Shown here: piece after piece, positions 1 to 7,447 of the stretch
Layout: the number at the start of each line of letters is the position of its first letter
Position numbering within the stretch: position 1 is the first letter of the stretch
DNA from: Deltaproteobacteria bacterium
GTDB taxonomy: Bacteria > Myxococcota_A > UBA9160 > UBA6930
Assembly: GCA_029261795.1 (NCBI GenBank)
Contig: JAJDAP010000039.1
Location: forward strand, 1-64,000
Direction: 5' to 3'
DNA length: 64,000 bases
Position numbers and translations under genes: made by a program
The notes under the pieces: model-generated
The model's database searches: none
Told to the model about the DNA's origin: nothing
The model's input: the letters and a program-made list of their open reading frames with translations, nothing else

Positions 1-522
1 ACACATCGAGAACCGACGGCTCGCCCCCGCGACCAGGTAGAGCGTCGGCCAGACCACCAAGCCGAACAGGGTCATACCGGCGACGTGCCAGACGTTGTCG
101 ACGAGCGACATGGTCGCCGAGCGGCCCTGGATCCAGATCAGGGCGAGGGGCATCACCGGAGCGAGAAGCGAACACGCGACCAGTCCCGAGCGGCGGTAGC
201 GCCCGTAGCTCCCGAGGACGGTGTCGAACTCGCCGCTATCGAGAGCCAATGGGCGTAGTGCCTCCATATCCCGCCGCGAGGAGCGCAAGTTCTCGTATCC
301 GACCCAGAGGGAGTAGCCCGTGATGGTCGTGAAGATAAAGAGCCGATGCGGTACGGAGGCCCAGTGCATGGCCGCGTCTGCTCGATACAAGGCGAGGAGC
401 AGGCCCCCGTGGAGGACGGCGAGCCCAGCGACCACACCAAGTCCTACCCAGACGGGCGCCATCGGCGCCCGCTCGACGAGCAGGTGGAACCAGGGCCGGA
501 CGAGATCTCCCCTACCGTTCAT
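1..522 (-). CDS. multi-pass membrane protein, 3' end beyond window
   Basis: An uninterrupted frame starts at the ATG at 520-522 and runs to base 1 without a stop, giving 174 residues. Four hydrophobic stretches are visible at about residues 21-46, 58-76, 113-131 and 145-166, with an arginine-rich loop (SSRRD) between the second and third. This is a typical small integral membrane protein. I do not recognise the family and assign no function. The gene points out of the window, so its C-terminus is unseen. Its 5' side faces the IS200-like element, whose outer hairpin lies about 95 bp upstream. The frame is supported by the regular alternation of membrane segments and polar loops; the other frames lack this. 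Confidence 0.7.
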   Translation of the reverse strand, partial: MNGRGDLVRPWFHLLVERAPMAPVWVGLGVVAGLAVLHGGLLLALYRADAAMHWASVPHRLFIFTTITGYSLWVGYENLRSSRRDMEALRPLALDSGEFDTVLGSYGRYRRSGLVACSLLAPVMPLALIWIQGRSATMSLVDNVWHVAGMTLFGLVVWPTLYLVAGASRRFSMC

Positions 523-604
523 TCGAGAAGTTTATCCGGGCGGCCGGCGCTGTGACCAGTTCATTGCAGGCCCCCGGGTACCGACGCGCCCAGCGGGACA
601 CAAA

Positions 605-1250
605 GCAGTAACGATCCCCCGGCTGAGCCGGGGGCTTTCGATTGTGAGCCGCTCAAAGCGGCAGTTGACGTGGCCGCTGCGCGACCACTGGAGCCCCCTA
701 AAGGGGGCTTACTTCAGTTGTAGTCCGAGCTGATCCTGTCGTCGGTCCTCTCGCTCGTGCGCCTGGATGTACTCCCGGATCACCGCTTCGTCGCGGCCGA
801 CCGTCGACACGAAGTACCCGCGAGCCCAGAAGTGCTGGCCAACAAAGTTCCTCTTGCGACCCGCGAACTCCCGCGCGATATGAATCGCGCTCTTCCCCTT
901 GATGTAACCCACCACCTGCGAGACCGAGTACTTCGGTGGAATCGAGATCATCATGTGCACGTGGTCCGACATCAGGTGGCCTTCTTCGATCCGGCTTTCC
1001 CGTTGTTCCGCCAAACGGCGAAACACCTCCCCAAGGTGACGCCGGATCTCCCCGAAGATCACCTTCTTCCGGTACTTCGGGATGAACACGACATGGTACT
1101 TACACTCCCACTTGGTGTGATTTAGGCTTCCGTAGTTCGTCAATGAGACTCCCCTCTCGTGATGCTTTGGCGGCTCACAGAGGGGAGTTCTCACGGCACT
1201 CCCGGAATTGTCAAACTGCTGATGCCTCCCCGGCGGAGCCGGGGGGTCTC
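605..1250 (-). mobile_element. IS200/IS605-type insertion sequence (tnpA only)
   Basis: A single Y1 transposase gene is framed by stem-loops, as expected for IS200-type elements, which have subterminal hairpins instead of inverted repeats. On the tnpA 3' side are hairpins at 616-634 (8-bp stem, CCCCCGGC/GCCGGGGG), 648-662 (GCCGCT/AGCGGC) and 692-709 (AGCCCCC/GGGGGCT). On the 5' side are a long imperfect palindrome at 1145-1192 and a hairpin at 1228-1244 (CCCCGGC/GCCGGGG) that mirrors the 616-634 hairpin. The outer boundaries given are approximate, because these elements make no target duplication. No tnpB or omega-RNA partner is visible. Confidence 0.75.
709..1143 (-). CDS. tnpA: IS200/IS605-family transposase TnpA (HUH Y1)
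   Basis: Single-strand transposase of the Y1 HUH class, which cuts and joins one strand at hairpin-marked ends. From the chosen TTG start (1141-1143) the protein has 144 residues. The metal-binding HUH motif HVH is at residues 61-63 and the likely nucleophilic tyrosine is Tyr125 in REYIQ. The opening segment (KYHVVFIPKYRKK) is typical of the family, and the length is normal. An ATG at 1194 would extend the frame, but the sequence between 1145 and 1192 forms the long end palindrome, so I read it as the element's non-coding left end. The TAA stop abuts the 692-709 hairpin. The reading frame is intact and the enzyme may be active. Confidence 0.85.
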   Translation of the reverse strand: MTNYGSLNHTKWECKYHVVFIPKYRKKVIFGEIRRHLGEVFRRLAEQRESRIEEGHLMSDHVHMMISIPPKYSVSQVVGYIKGKSAIHIAREFAGRKRNFVGQHFWARGYFVSTVGRDEAVIREYIQAHEREDRRQDQLGLQLK

Positions 1251-1436
1251 CCGACTTCGTCTAGTCGGTTGCGAGCCACGGGGGAGAGCACACAACGGAG
1301 TCTCCCAGAAAACCGCGGCTGGATTCACTCCGACACAGCTTCGCGCGCCTCCACATGGCGCGGGGAACGCCGCTCGAGTGGATTCAAACCCTGGGCGGCT
1401 GCGCGAGGGCCAAGGTCCTACGCGGCAGCCACGGAC

Positions 1437-1618
1437 ACGATCTCGACGGGCTCATCGATGCTGCGGATCCAGAGTGCGCGAGTCCCTGGTCTCCAAGCGA
1501 AGAGTTGACGAATTTTCCCAACATGAGCTGCGGCCTCGGCCCCGAGCTGGCCGCCGTCATCCCGCTGCTCGGATGGCTGGCGGCTCGGCGCCGGGCGGGA
1601 CCCGCGCGCAGGGTCTGA
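1437..1618 (+). pseudogene. orphan C-terminal tail duplicating the end of the surface protein at 2286-3680
   Basis: About 182 bp are nearly identical to 3499-3680, the last part of the intact surface-protein gene. They encode the same Asp-rich DLDGLIDAADPEC segment, the CGLGPEL motif, the hydrophobic stretch and the arginine-rich end, then stop with TGA. Differences are scattered single bases. Nothing upstream continues the homology: the preceding 150 bp do not resemble the rest of the gene. It therefore looks like the surviving 3' end of a second copy, or a copied tail, with the IS200-like element just upstream. No start codon or ribosome-binding site suggests it is expressed. Confidence 0.8.
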
Positions 1619-1893
1619 GGGGTCCGGACGAGCAAGGCGACAGAACCGCCCGCGTAACGGCTTCGCGCGTGTTCCGAACCGGCCCATCTGCTTTCCCCTG
1701 TGCGATCGGACTGCATTCGGCCATGAACGGCGTTCACCTTCCGCGGCGACACCTCGGCTCATTGACAGAGGGTGGGCGGATGGGCGTAAATAGCATCACT
1801 TGGCAGTAGCCGACGGGCGCAGTGGACCTCGACCTCGCCAGAGCTGAATTGGAGTTGTCATGCACCGCGCCCAGAACCGCGTTCTTCCCCTGA

Positions 1894-2106
1894 CGATGCA
1901 CCTCGATCCCGTGGCTCCCTCACTCGGTTGGGCCAGGTCCAGCAGCAAGGGCATTTTCTCCCGGCGCTTCCGGCGGGACCGATCCGAACAATGCGAGTTC
2001 GAAGCCCCGTGTCGTTCCGACCCTCCCGCCCTGGGGCGGGCCGCTTCTCGCGGCGCTGCTGCTGGGAGCCGGGGCGTGGCGGCTCCGAGCCCGGCGGAAG
2101 ATCTAG
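1894..2106 (+). pseudogene. relic of an IPTL-CTERM protein (C-terminal sorting tail only)
   Basis: A frame open from 1894 ends at the TAG at 2104-2106. Its last 30 codons read VPTLPPWGGPLLAALLLG and continue into a basic end (WRLRARRKI). This is the tripartite pattern of the IPTL-CTERM sorting signal: a VPTLPxWG signature, a membrane helix and a short Arg-rich tail. The upstream residues (GGTDPNNASSKP) look like the end of a secreted domain, but the frame is closed by a TGA at 1891 and no body of such a protein is present. I read it as a decayed or truncated 3' end. It overlaps no other convincing gene and lies between the orphan tail at 1437 and the intact surface protein. Confidence 0.65.
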
Positions 2107-2285
2107 GCGCCCGCCCTACGATGCAACCCGCCAGGTCACTCTCACATGATGGAGTCTCCGCTGTGACGCTACCCTCGGCCAGACGCTCTCACCCATTCTT
2201 CTCCCGAGCGCAGCCTCGCAGTGGCGCCCCAACGGACGGCTTCGCAGGAGCCACGGCAGGATCTCGTCGATCGATCGTGTGGTGC

Positions 2286-3680
2286 ATGGAGCAACTCATT
2301 CGCCTCGTACCCGGCGTCGCATCCGCCGGAGGTCGTCTGGGGATCCTCCTGATCGTGGCCTCAGGCGGAGGAGCGGTTCCAGGAGCGGCCCATGCCCAGA
2401 ACGCGATACCCGTCGTCACGGTGTCTCTTCCCTCCGTCGTGAACGAAGGCGATTCGATCTCGGGAGTGATTGCCTCGTTCACGGATGCGGATGCGACGGA
2501 TACGCATACCGCGACAATTTCCTGGGGCGATGGAATCGTCGACGCGGGGGTCATCAACGAGGCCTCAGGGAATGGGAACGTTTCTGCGGCCCATGTCTAT
2601 TCGTTCAGCGGCTCTTTCACCGTCACCATCACGGTGAGTGACATACAGACTGGGACCAGCCAGGAAATTGGTACTCTCGATGTCCTCAACGTCGAGCCCA
2701 CGATCGTGATTCCGACTGGGCAGGTCGCGACGATCGGGGTGCCCTACAACCTGCCGCCTATCCTGTTCAACGATCCGGGCACGAGCGACACCCACGTGGG
2801 AGAGATCAACTGGACGGGCGACGGCGTCACCTGGGTTCCGGGCGCCATCACGGAGTCCCCATTCGGACCGCCGGGATCGACCGCGGGGCTGGACGGCACG
2901 CTCTCGGGGTCGAACACTTTTACCGAACTGGGATTCACGAGCGTAGGGATCAGGATCACGGATAGCGATGGATCGATTAGCCAGATCGCGTTCTCGGTGA
3001 ATGTGGTCCCGCCCGACTCGGACGGGGACGGCATCGATGACGCCACCGAATCCGCCATCGGCACCGACCCCAACGATGCCGACACGGACGACGACGGCCT
3101 ACTCGACGGCAGCGAAGACCTGAACGCCGACGGCCTGCTCGATGCCGGCGAAACCGACCCGCTCGACCCCGACACCGACGACGACCTGCTATGCGACGAC
3201 ACCCGTGCCGACAACGATGGGGACGGCATCGACCCCGTCGATCTTTGCTTCGGTTCCGAGGTCGTGGCGGGGACCGACCCCCAGGACAACGACAGCGATC
3301 TCGACACGTTCACGGACGGTGCCGAAGTTGCCTCGGGTTCCGACCCGAACAGCTCGAGCTCTACCCCGCTGAATGGCTGCGCGGACGGGATCGACAACGA
3401 CGGCGACGGCTTCATCGACCTCGCCGACCCGGGCTGCGACGATTCGGGTGACGCCTCGGAACACACCCATTTGCTTCAATGCGACGATGGCCGCGACAAC
3501 GATCTCGACGGGCTCATCGATGCCGCCGATCCAGAGTGTGCGAGTCCCTGGTCTCCAAGCGAAGAGTTGACGAATTTTCCCAACATGAGCTGCGGCCTCG
3601 GCCCCGAGCTGGCCGCCGTCATCCCGCTGCTCGGATGGCTGGCCGCTCGGCGGCGGGCGGGACGCGCGCGCAAGGCCTGA
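2286..3680 (+). CDS. secreted surface protein: PKD-like and Ca-binding repeats, Cys-type C-terminal anchor
   Basis: 464 residues from the ATG at 2286, which gives a clean signal peptide ending in AHAQ; the open frame extends upstream but without protein-like sequence. A PKD-like domain covers about residues 40-125. An aspartate-rich thrombospondin-type-3-like block follows at about 240-350 (DSDGDGIDD, DTDDDG, DPLDPDTD). Two short CxDGxDNDxDGxID units come next, then the tail SCGLGPELAAVIPLLGWL and a run of arginines. The tail has the Cys-helix-Arg layout of MYXO-CTERM signals, though it is a distinct motif. The protein is probably exported and cell-surface anchored; the ligand is unknown. The aspartate-rich block is shared almost word for word with the propeller gene at 47408-50009. 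Confidence 0.8.
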   Translation: MEQLIRLVPGVASAGGRLGILLIVASGGGAVPGAAHAQNAIPVVTVSLPSVVNEGDSISGVIASFTDADATDTHTATISWGDGIVDAGVINEASGNGNVSAAHVYSFSGSFTVTITVSDIQTGTSQEIGTLDVLNVEPTIVIPTGQVATIGVPYNLPPILFNDPGTSDTHVGEINWTGDGVTWVPGAITESPFGPPGSTAGLDGTLSGSNTFTELGFTSVGIRITDSDGSISQIAFSVNVVPPDSDGDGIDDATESAIGTDPNDADTDDDGLLDGSEDLNADGLLDAGETDPLDPDTDDDLLCDDTRADNDGDGIDPVDLCFGSEVVAGTDPQDNDSDLDTFTDGAEVASGSDPNSSSSTPLNGCADGIDNDGDGFIDLADPGCDDSGDASEHTHLLQCDDGRDNDLDGLIDAADPECASPWSPSEELTNFPNMSCGLGPELAAVIPLLGWLAARRRAGRARKA

Positions 3681-3713
3681 GGGATCAGGCGGTCGCTCCT
3701 TCGCCCCCGGGCA

Positions 3714-4133
3714 TCACTTGGCCTGGATCGTACGTAGATGTTCCGCCAACGCCCGTGCGTCGAGGGTGGCACCGTAGATCGCGAAGGGCTCGCCCACGTG
3801 CTCGGCTGCGAAGACGGCGCCCCAGACAGGCATCTCCCGTGGGCCGTGTTCGGCCACGTGGAGGCGTCCGTCGATCACCATCATGATGGCGGACACGTCG
3901 AAACTGCCGCCCGAGCGGCGAGTCAGGGTCGTCAGGTCGCTCGGGGACTGGGCCAGGGAAGCGGCGAGCGGGCCATCGCCCTGGCCCGAGCTTCCGTGGC
4001 AGGGCACGCAGTGGCGCTCAAACAGAACCGCGCCGGCGATTTCGTCGCCCGGGGGTTCCGCACAGGCGACGGCCATGGACAGGATGACCCAGGCCCACGT
4101 ACCGGACACCCAAGGAGTGCTATGCAGACTCAC
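3714..4133 (-). CDS. lipoprotein class I cytochrome c
   Basis: 139 residues with a hydrophobic leader and a lipobox-like MAVAC, so the mature protein probably starts at Cys24 and is tethered in the periplasm. One haem-binding site CVPCH lies at residues 42-46. A downstream MPVWG, about 60 residues later, supplies a likely axial methionine. Size and layout fit a single-haem class I cytochrome of the cytochrome-c551/cbb3-III type, which shuttles electrons between periplasmic enzymes and a terminal oxidase. It converges with the surface-protein gene (stop 3680). No partner oxidoreductase gene is adjacent, so its electron donor cannot be named. Confidence 0.8.
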   Translation of the reverse strand: MSLHSTPWVSGTWAWVILSMAVACAEPPGDEIAGAVLFERHCVPCHGSSGQGDGPLAASLAQSPSDLTTLTRRSGGSFDVSAIMMVIDGRLHVAEHGPREMPVWGAVFAAEHVGEPFAIYGATLDARALAEHLRTIQAK

Positions 4134-4352
4134 GCGACCTCACTGCGGAAACAATGAGGTCCAAGAGGGCCATGTCAAGCGGAAACCCGTCGCCCGCAGA
4201 CTCGGGCCGCCCGTTAGTCGAGTCGAGTGGTACGGCGAGTCTCGAAATGACCCACTCTGCCCCGCGGTGTGACATCGATCCCTGCTCCGTGTCGCTGGAG
4301 TGCCGCGAGACGTGGGTTCGATTGGGACCGGGAATTGCAGTGAACGTCCACC

Positions 4353-4730
4353 ATGGAGCGCGTTCGAAGAGGCCGTCGATTGCCGAGGAGATTCTCTGCC
4401 CTCGTTGTAGCCCTGCTCGGGTTCGCTGGGGCCGTGTCCCCGGGCTTCGCTGCCGAGTGGCAAGTGGGCGAGGCGACCGTGCGGGTCGATACGACCCTGT
4501 CCGTCGGTGCGTCGATCCGGGTGGAGGAGCGCGACTGTCAGCTGTCCTTCCTGGGTCACGGAGGCTGCAATCCGGACGTCGCCCCCGTCGATGACGGGAA
4601 CCTCAACGACCAGAGGCGCTCGTTCGCATCGGTCGTAGAGGGGCGTGGCGGTCGCCTGGTCGTCGTCGGCGAGGCCGGAGCCGCGCTGCTCCCTGCCGCG
4701 AAATGCAAGCTGGGCCTGCCTGAACGCTAG
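4353..4730 (+). pseudogene. DUF1302-family protein, N-terminal fragment
   Basis: The frame begins with a signal peptide (cleavage near PGFAAEWQVG). It then carries the opening signature of DUF1302 outer-membrane proteins: a VDTTLSVGASIRVEERDC segment, a Cys-containing loop and the DDGNLND motif. Family members are roughly 600 residues long. Here recognisable sequence stops after about 85 residues, and the remaining 40 residues look like out-of-frame translation before a stop. It is therefore a truncated stump. DUF1302 proteins usually travel with DUF1329 and transport genes in hydrophobic-substrate uptake loci; none is present here, consistent with a dead remnant. Confidence 0.6.
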
Positions 4731-4848
4731 TCGAACGGATCTTTGCATCCCAGAGATGGAGCGTGCGGACACGGCATCTCGGTGTGTCCGCTCGCCGTCC
4801 ATCCAACCGGGTGTGTGCTCCGATCCCTGGTGGAGCGAAGTCCTCCGG

Positions 4849-5286
4849 CTATCGGCGTGCACCCTTGCGGGCTGTCTTCTTCCGGGCGGGCTTCTTTCGA
4901 GCTGCCTTCTTGGTCGTCTTCCGGACCTTCTTCCGCACCGTCTTCGGCGCAGCGCGCTTCTTTCCGGCCTTGGGAGCCTTCTTCGCGGAGGGAGCCACGG
5001 CCTTTTCCAGTCGGCGCAACGCGCTCACGGCATCCTTGCGGATCTGGTCCTCGAGCTTCTGCCAGCGATCCTCCCGCTCCTTGCGGGCCTTGTCGATCTG
5101 CTTCTGGACGTCGCGGAGGTTCTTCCGAAGCTCCTTGACGCCCCCGGCGAGATTCTTCGGTAGCTGCTTCTCGAGCTGCCTCAAGCCATCGTCGAGCGTA
5201 TCGCCGGTGCGCTTGCGACGTTGGGTCTTCCTGGCAGACGTCTTCTTGCCGACACGTTTCCGAGCGGTCTTCTTCCTGGCAGTCAT
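4849..5286 (-). CDS. Lys/Arg-rich basic (histone H1-like / AlgP-like) protein
   Basis: 145 residues from the ATG at 5286. The N-terminal 30 residues and the last 45 are runs of Lys, Arg and Ala (KKTARK, KKAARKKPARKK-like repeats). The middle, about residues 35-100, is a predicted coiled coil rich in Leu, Glu, Gln and Lys (KELRKNLRDVQKQIDKARK). The arrangement, a helical core between low-complexity basic arms, is that of bacterial histone-H1-like or AlgP-like nucleoid-associated proteins that bind DNA without sequence specificity. Low-complexity composition makes a precise family call unsafe. The gene stands alone, divergent from the deacetylase gene. Confidence 0.7.
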   Translation of the reverse strand: MTARKKTARKRVGKKTSARKTQRRKRTGDTLDDGLRQLEKQLPKNLAGGVKELRKNLRDVQKQIDKARKEREDRWQKLEDQIRKDAVSALRRLEKAVAPSAKKAPKAGKKRAAPKTVRKKVRKTTKKAARKKPARKKTARKGARR

Positions 5287-5510
5287 TGGGTCGATTCTCC
5301 TTGTGGAACTCCGCATCCGCTTCCCGGCTCGGAGGTTCGCCCCCTATTTCAACCGCTCGCGGCGTGAGATACAAGCGGAAATCTGCTCGACTCGGACTGA
5401 GCGGGTACAGCGATCGGCGAAACGCGGAGCGACCCTGCTATCTCGCGAGCTTGCTGGATGAAGAGCTGGTGCGCTTGCAGGGTCTGCATGAGGCGCGGCT
5501 CGAGAGCGCC

Positions 5511-5528
5511 TCATAAAGGACGTTATGA
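5511..5528. promoter_or_regulatory. inverted repeat TCATAA-N6-TTATGA upstream of the deacetylase gene
   Basis: A perfect 6-bp inverted repeat spaced by 6 bp lies 40 bp before the ATG at 5568, where an operator or the -10 region would be expected. It is AT-rich in a GC-rich neighbourhood. Binding by a dimeric regulator is an inference; no regulator gene is adjacent. Confidence 0.35.
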
Positions 5529-5567
5529 TGAACAGTCAACCCGGGCGGAGGGGCCGTCTCGACTTGC

Positions 5568-6425
5568 ATGAAAGCTCTGGGTCTCGAACCGGTTGATCGC
5601 GCGATCGTCGTCCACGTCGACGACCTGGGTATGTCTATCGCTGCAAACGAGGGCGGCATTCGCGCCATGGAAGCCACCGCCACCTGCGGAAGCGTCATGG
5701 TCCCGTGTCCCGCGTTCGAGGAGGTCGCCTCCGTCGGCCGTCGTCGCAGCGATCTCGATCTGGGCGTGCACCTCACGCTCAACGCCGAGTACGACGATTA
5801 CCGCTGGGACCCGGTGAGCGACCAGGTACCGAGTCTGGTGTCGCCCGACGGCGGCATGTGGCGCAGCACCGCCGAGACCGTGGCCAACGCCACACCCGAA
5901 GATGTCGATCGCGAACTGCGCGCGCAGGTCGATGCAGCGCTCGAGGCTGGGATCGACGTGACGCACATCGACAGTCACATGGGAACGGTCTTCGACCCGA
6001 AGTTCGCCGAGATCTACTTCCAGCTTGCCCGTGACTACAAGCTGCCGGCTTTCGTGCCGCGACCGCGACGCGAGAACTCGCTCGAGCATACGCTCGAGGC
6101 GCTGCCCACCGACATGATCAACGCCTTCGAGGCGTCGGGTTTCCCGATCTTCGAGCATTTCGATTCCAACTCCCTGGAGTTCGAGCCGGGCACGGGCCTG
6201 GAACACAACAAGGCGCGGGTCGACGGCCTCGGGCCCGGCCTGTCCTACTTGATGACGCACTGCGCGCGGGGAGGCCCAGACCTGATGCAGATCACCGACG
6301 ACTGGCGCCAGCGCGACGAGGAACACCTCATCTACTCCAACGGAAGCATGGCGGCGGCCTTCGAACACAGCGGTGCCAAGACGCTCGGCATGCGCGAGTT
6401 GCGAAGCCTCGTCCCTGGTCGATAG
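5568..6425 (+). CDS. ChbG/HpnK (YdjC)-family deacetylase
   Basis: 285 residues. The N-terminus carries the HVDDLG metal-site motif (Asp18-Asp19) and further on HLTLNAEY and DVTHIDSHMG, the three conserved blocks of the YdjC/ChbG/HpnK carbohydrate deacetylase family. These metal-dependent enzymes remove N-acetyl groups from chito-oligosaccharides or from hopanoid-linked N-acetylglucosamine. No signal peptide is visible, so it is cytoplasmic. Length is normal. There is no chitobiose or hopanoid gene next to it, so the substrate is open. The ATG follows an AT-rich palindrome at 5511-5528. Confidence 0.85.
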   Translation: MKALGLEPVDRAIVVHVDDLGMSIAANEGGIRAMEATATCGSVMVPCPAFEEVASVGRRRSDLDLGVHLTLNAEYDDYRWDPVSDQVPSLVSPDGGMWRSTAETVANATPEDVDRELRAQVDAALEAGIDVTHIDSHMGTVFDPKFAEIYFQLARDYKLPAFVPRPRRENSLEHTLEALPTDMINAFEASGFPIFEHFDSNSLEFEPGTGLEHNKARVDGLGPGLSYLMTHCARGGPDLMQITDDWRQRDEEHLIYSNGSMAAAFEHSGAKTLGMRELRSLVPGR

Positions 6426-6554
6426 ACGACTAGACTACACAGCGGGTCGGTTGGGTTGATGATGCCGACGCGATGGGTCGGGTCGGGGTGGTATTCAGGC
6501 CCAAGTGCCGTGGCTTCCGCCCGTCGTGCGGCGGACGGCGCAGCTTGAAATCGC

Positions 6555-6634
6555 CCCGCCGAGGGCTTTGGAGAGGTAGGACATAACGCCTGTACTCCGA
6601 CCTTGGGCCGGAACGCAGCCTGTACTTCCTATCC
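6555..6634 (-). repeat. 80-bp structured repeat, copy 1
   Basis: First of three 80-bp copies (others at 10763-10842 and 11536-11615), about 95% identical. It can fold as RNA when read on the minus strand: an inner hairpin UUCCGGC-CCAAG-GUCGGAG (with G.U pairs), an outer stem GGAUAGGA/UCCUACC (bulged A here), and a short terminal hairpin CCC-UCGGC-GGG. AGTACAGGC occurs twice within it. The repeat cuts off the flavoprotein gene at 6635-7382. It matches no RNA family I recognise. Confidence 0.75.
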
Positions 6635-7382
6635 GCACGACTCGCCGCTTGAGGAAACCCAGCCTCCGGGTGAGACCATTGGCGGCGAGAATCAGGCGCC
6701 CAGTCTTCACAGAACCCTCGCGACACTCCAGCTGAACTCCGTCGCCGACCCGCACCCGTTGAACTGGGGACTTCTCGAAGAGCTCGACGCTGGGTGGGAA
6801 GCCCTTGGCGAGGCCCCTCACCAGGGCCGCCGGCTGCACCAGAACTGTCCCGGGCGTGTGGATCGCAGCGCGGTAGTAAGTGGTCCCTGTGCGTGCCGCG
6901 AGCGCATTGGCGTCGAGCCACGTGTACGGCTCCTCCAATTCGCTCAGCCGCCGGCACCAGCGCTCGAGAGTCCGCACACCGCCTCTTCTGATCACGCCAT
7001 GCAGGCGACCCTGCTCCGTCCAGTCACATTTGATTTGGTGCTTCTCGACTACTTCGCGGAGTTCGGAGATGCCAGCTCGACCGAGACGAATCAGTCGCTC
7101 GTGGGTGCCGAGGTTCTCGTGGTAGTGGCCGAGGTCTAGAAGGAACCCGGAGTTGCGGCCCGACGCGCCTTCGCCGACACGTTGCGCGTCGATCACGACG
7201 ACGCGGGCCTCGGGGTGGAGCTCGGCGATTCGGCGCGCGGCCGCGAGACCCGTGAAGCCGGCACCGAGCACCGTCCAGTCGGCGTTGTGTACACCTGTCA
7301 GCCTGCGCGCGGGCTTCGGAGTTGGGAGCATTGAGTGCCACCCACAATATCGATCGTCGGTCGGGAATTCGTGGACGCGCAT
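6635..7382 (-). pseudogene. truncated FAD-dependent (DAO-type) oxidoreductase
   Basis: The first 249 or so residues are clear D-amino-acid-oxidase-type flavoprotein: a dinucleotide-binding VLGAGFTGLAAARRIAEL near residue 38, then GEGASGRNSGFLLDL, and a core reaching LILAANGLTRRLG. Family members continue about 150 residues further with the substrate lid and a second FAD contact. Here homology stops exactly where repeat copy 1 begins (6634), and the frame then reads through the repeat to a stop at 6495. The product would lack its C-terminal third. The gene follows the acyl-CoA dehydrogenase on the same strand (66 bp apart), so both were probably one transcription unit. Confidence 0.75.
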
Positions 7383-7447
7383 CTGATCTTGGCCTCACCG
7401 CTCTGCGGCCGGAGTCGGATTGCCAGCGGTTACTCGCTCCGCCGAAC

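Noticed and set aside
1144-1194. Upstream ATG for tnpA at 1194
   Set aside because: The extra codons coincide with the long end palindrome 1145-1192, so they are more likely the element's non-coding end.
5287-5567. Short + strand frame ending at 5516
   Set aside because: Overlaps the leader of the basic-protein gene, no start signals, no homology pattern; the interval is better read as a divergent promoter region.
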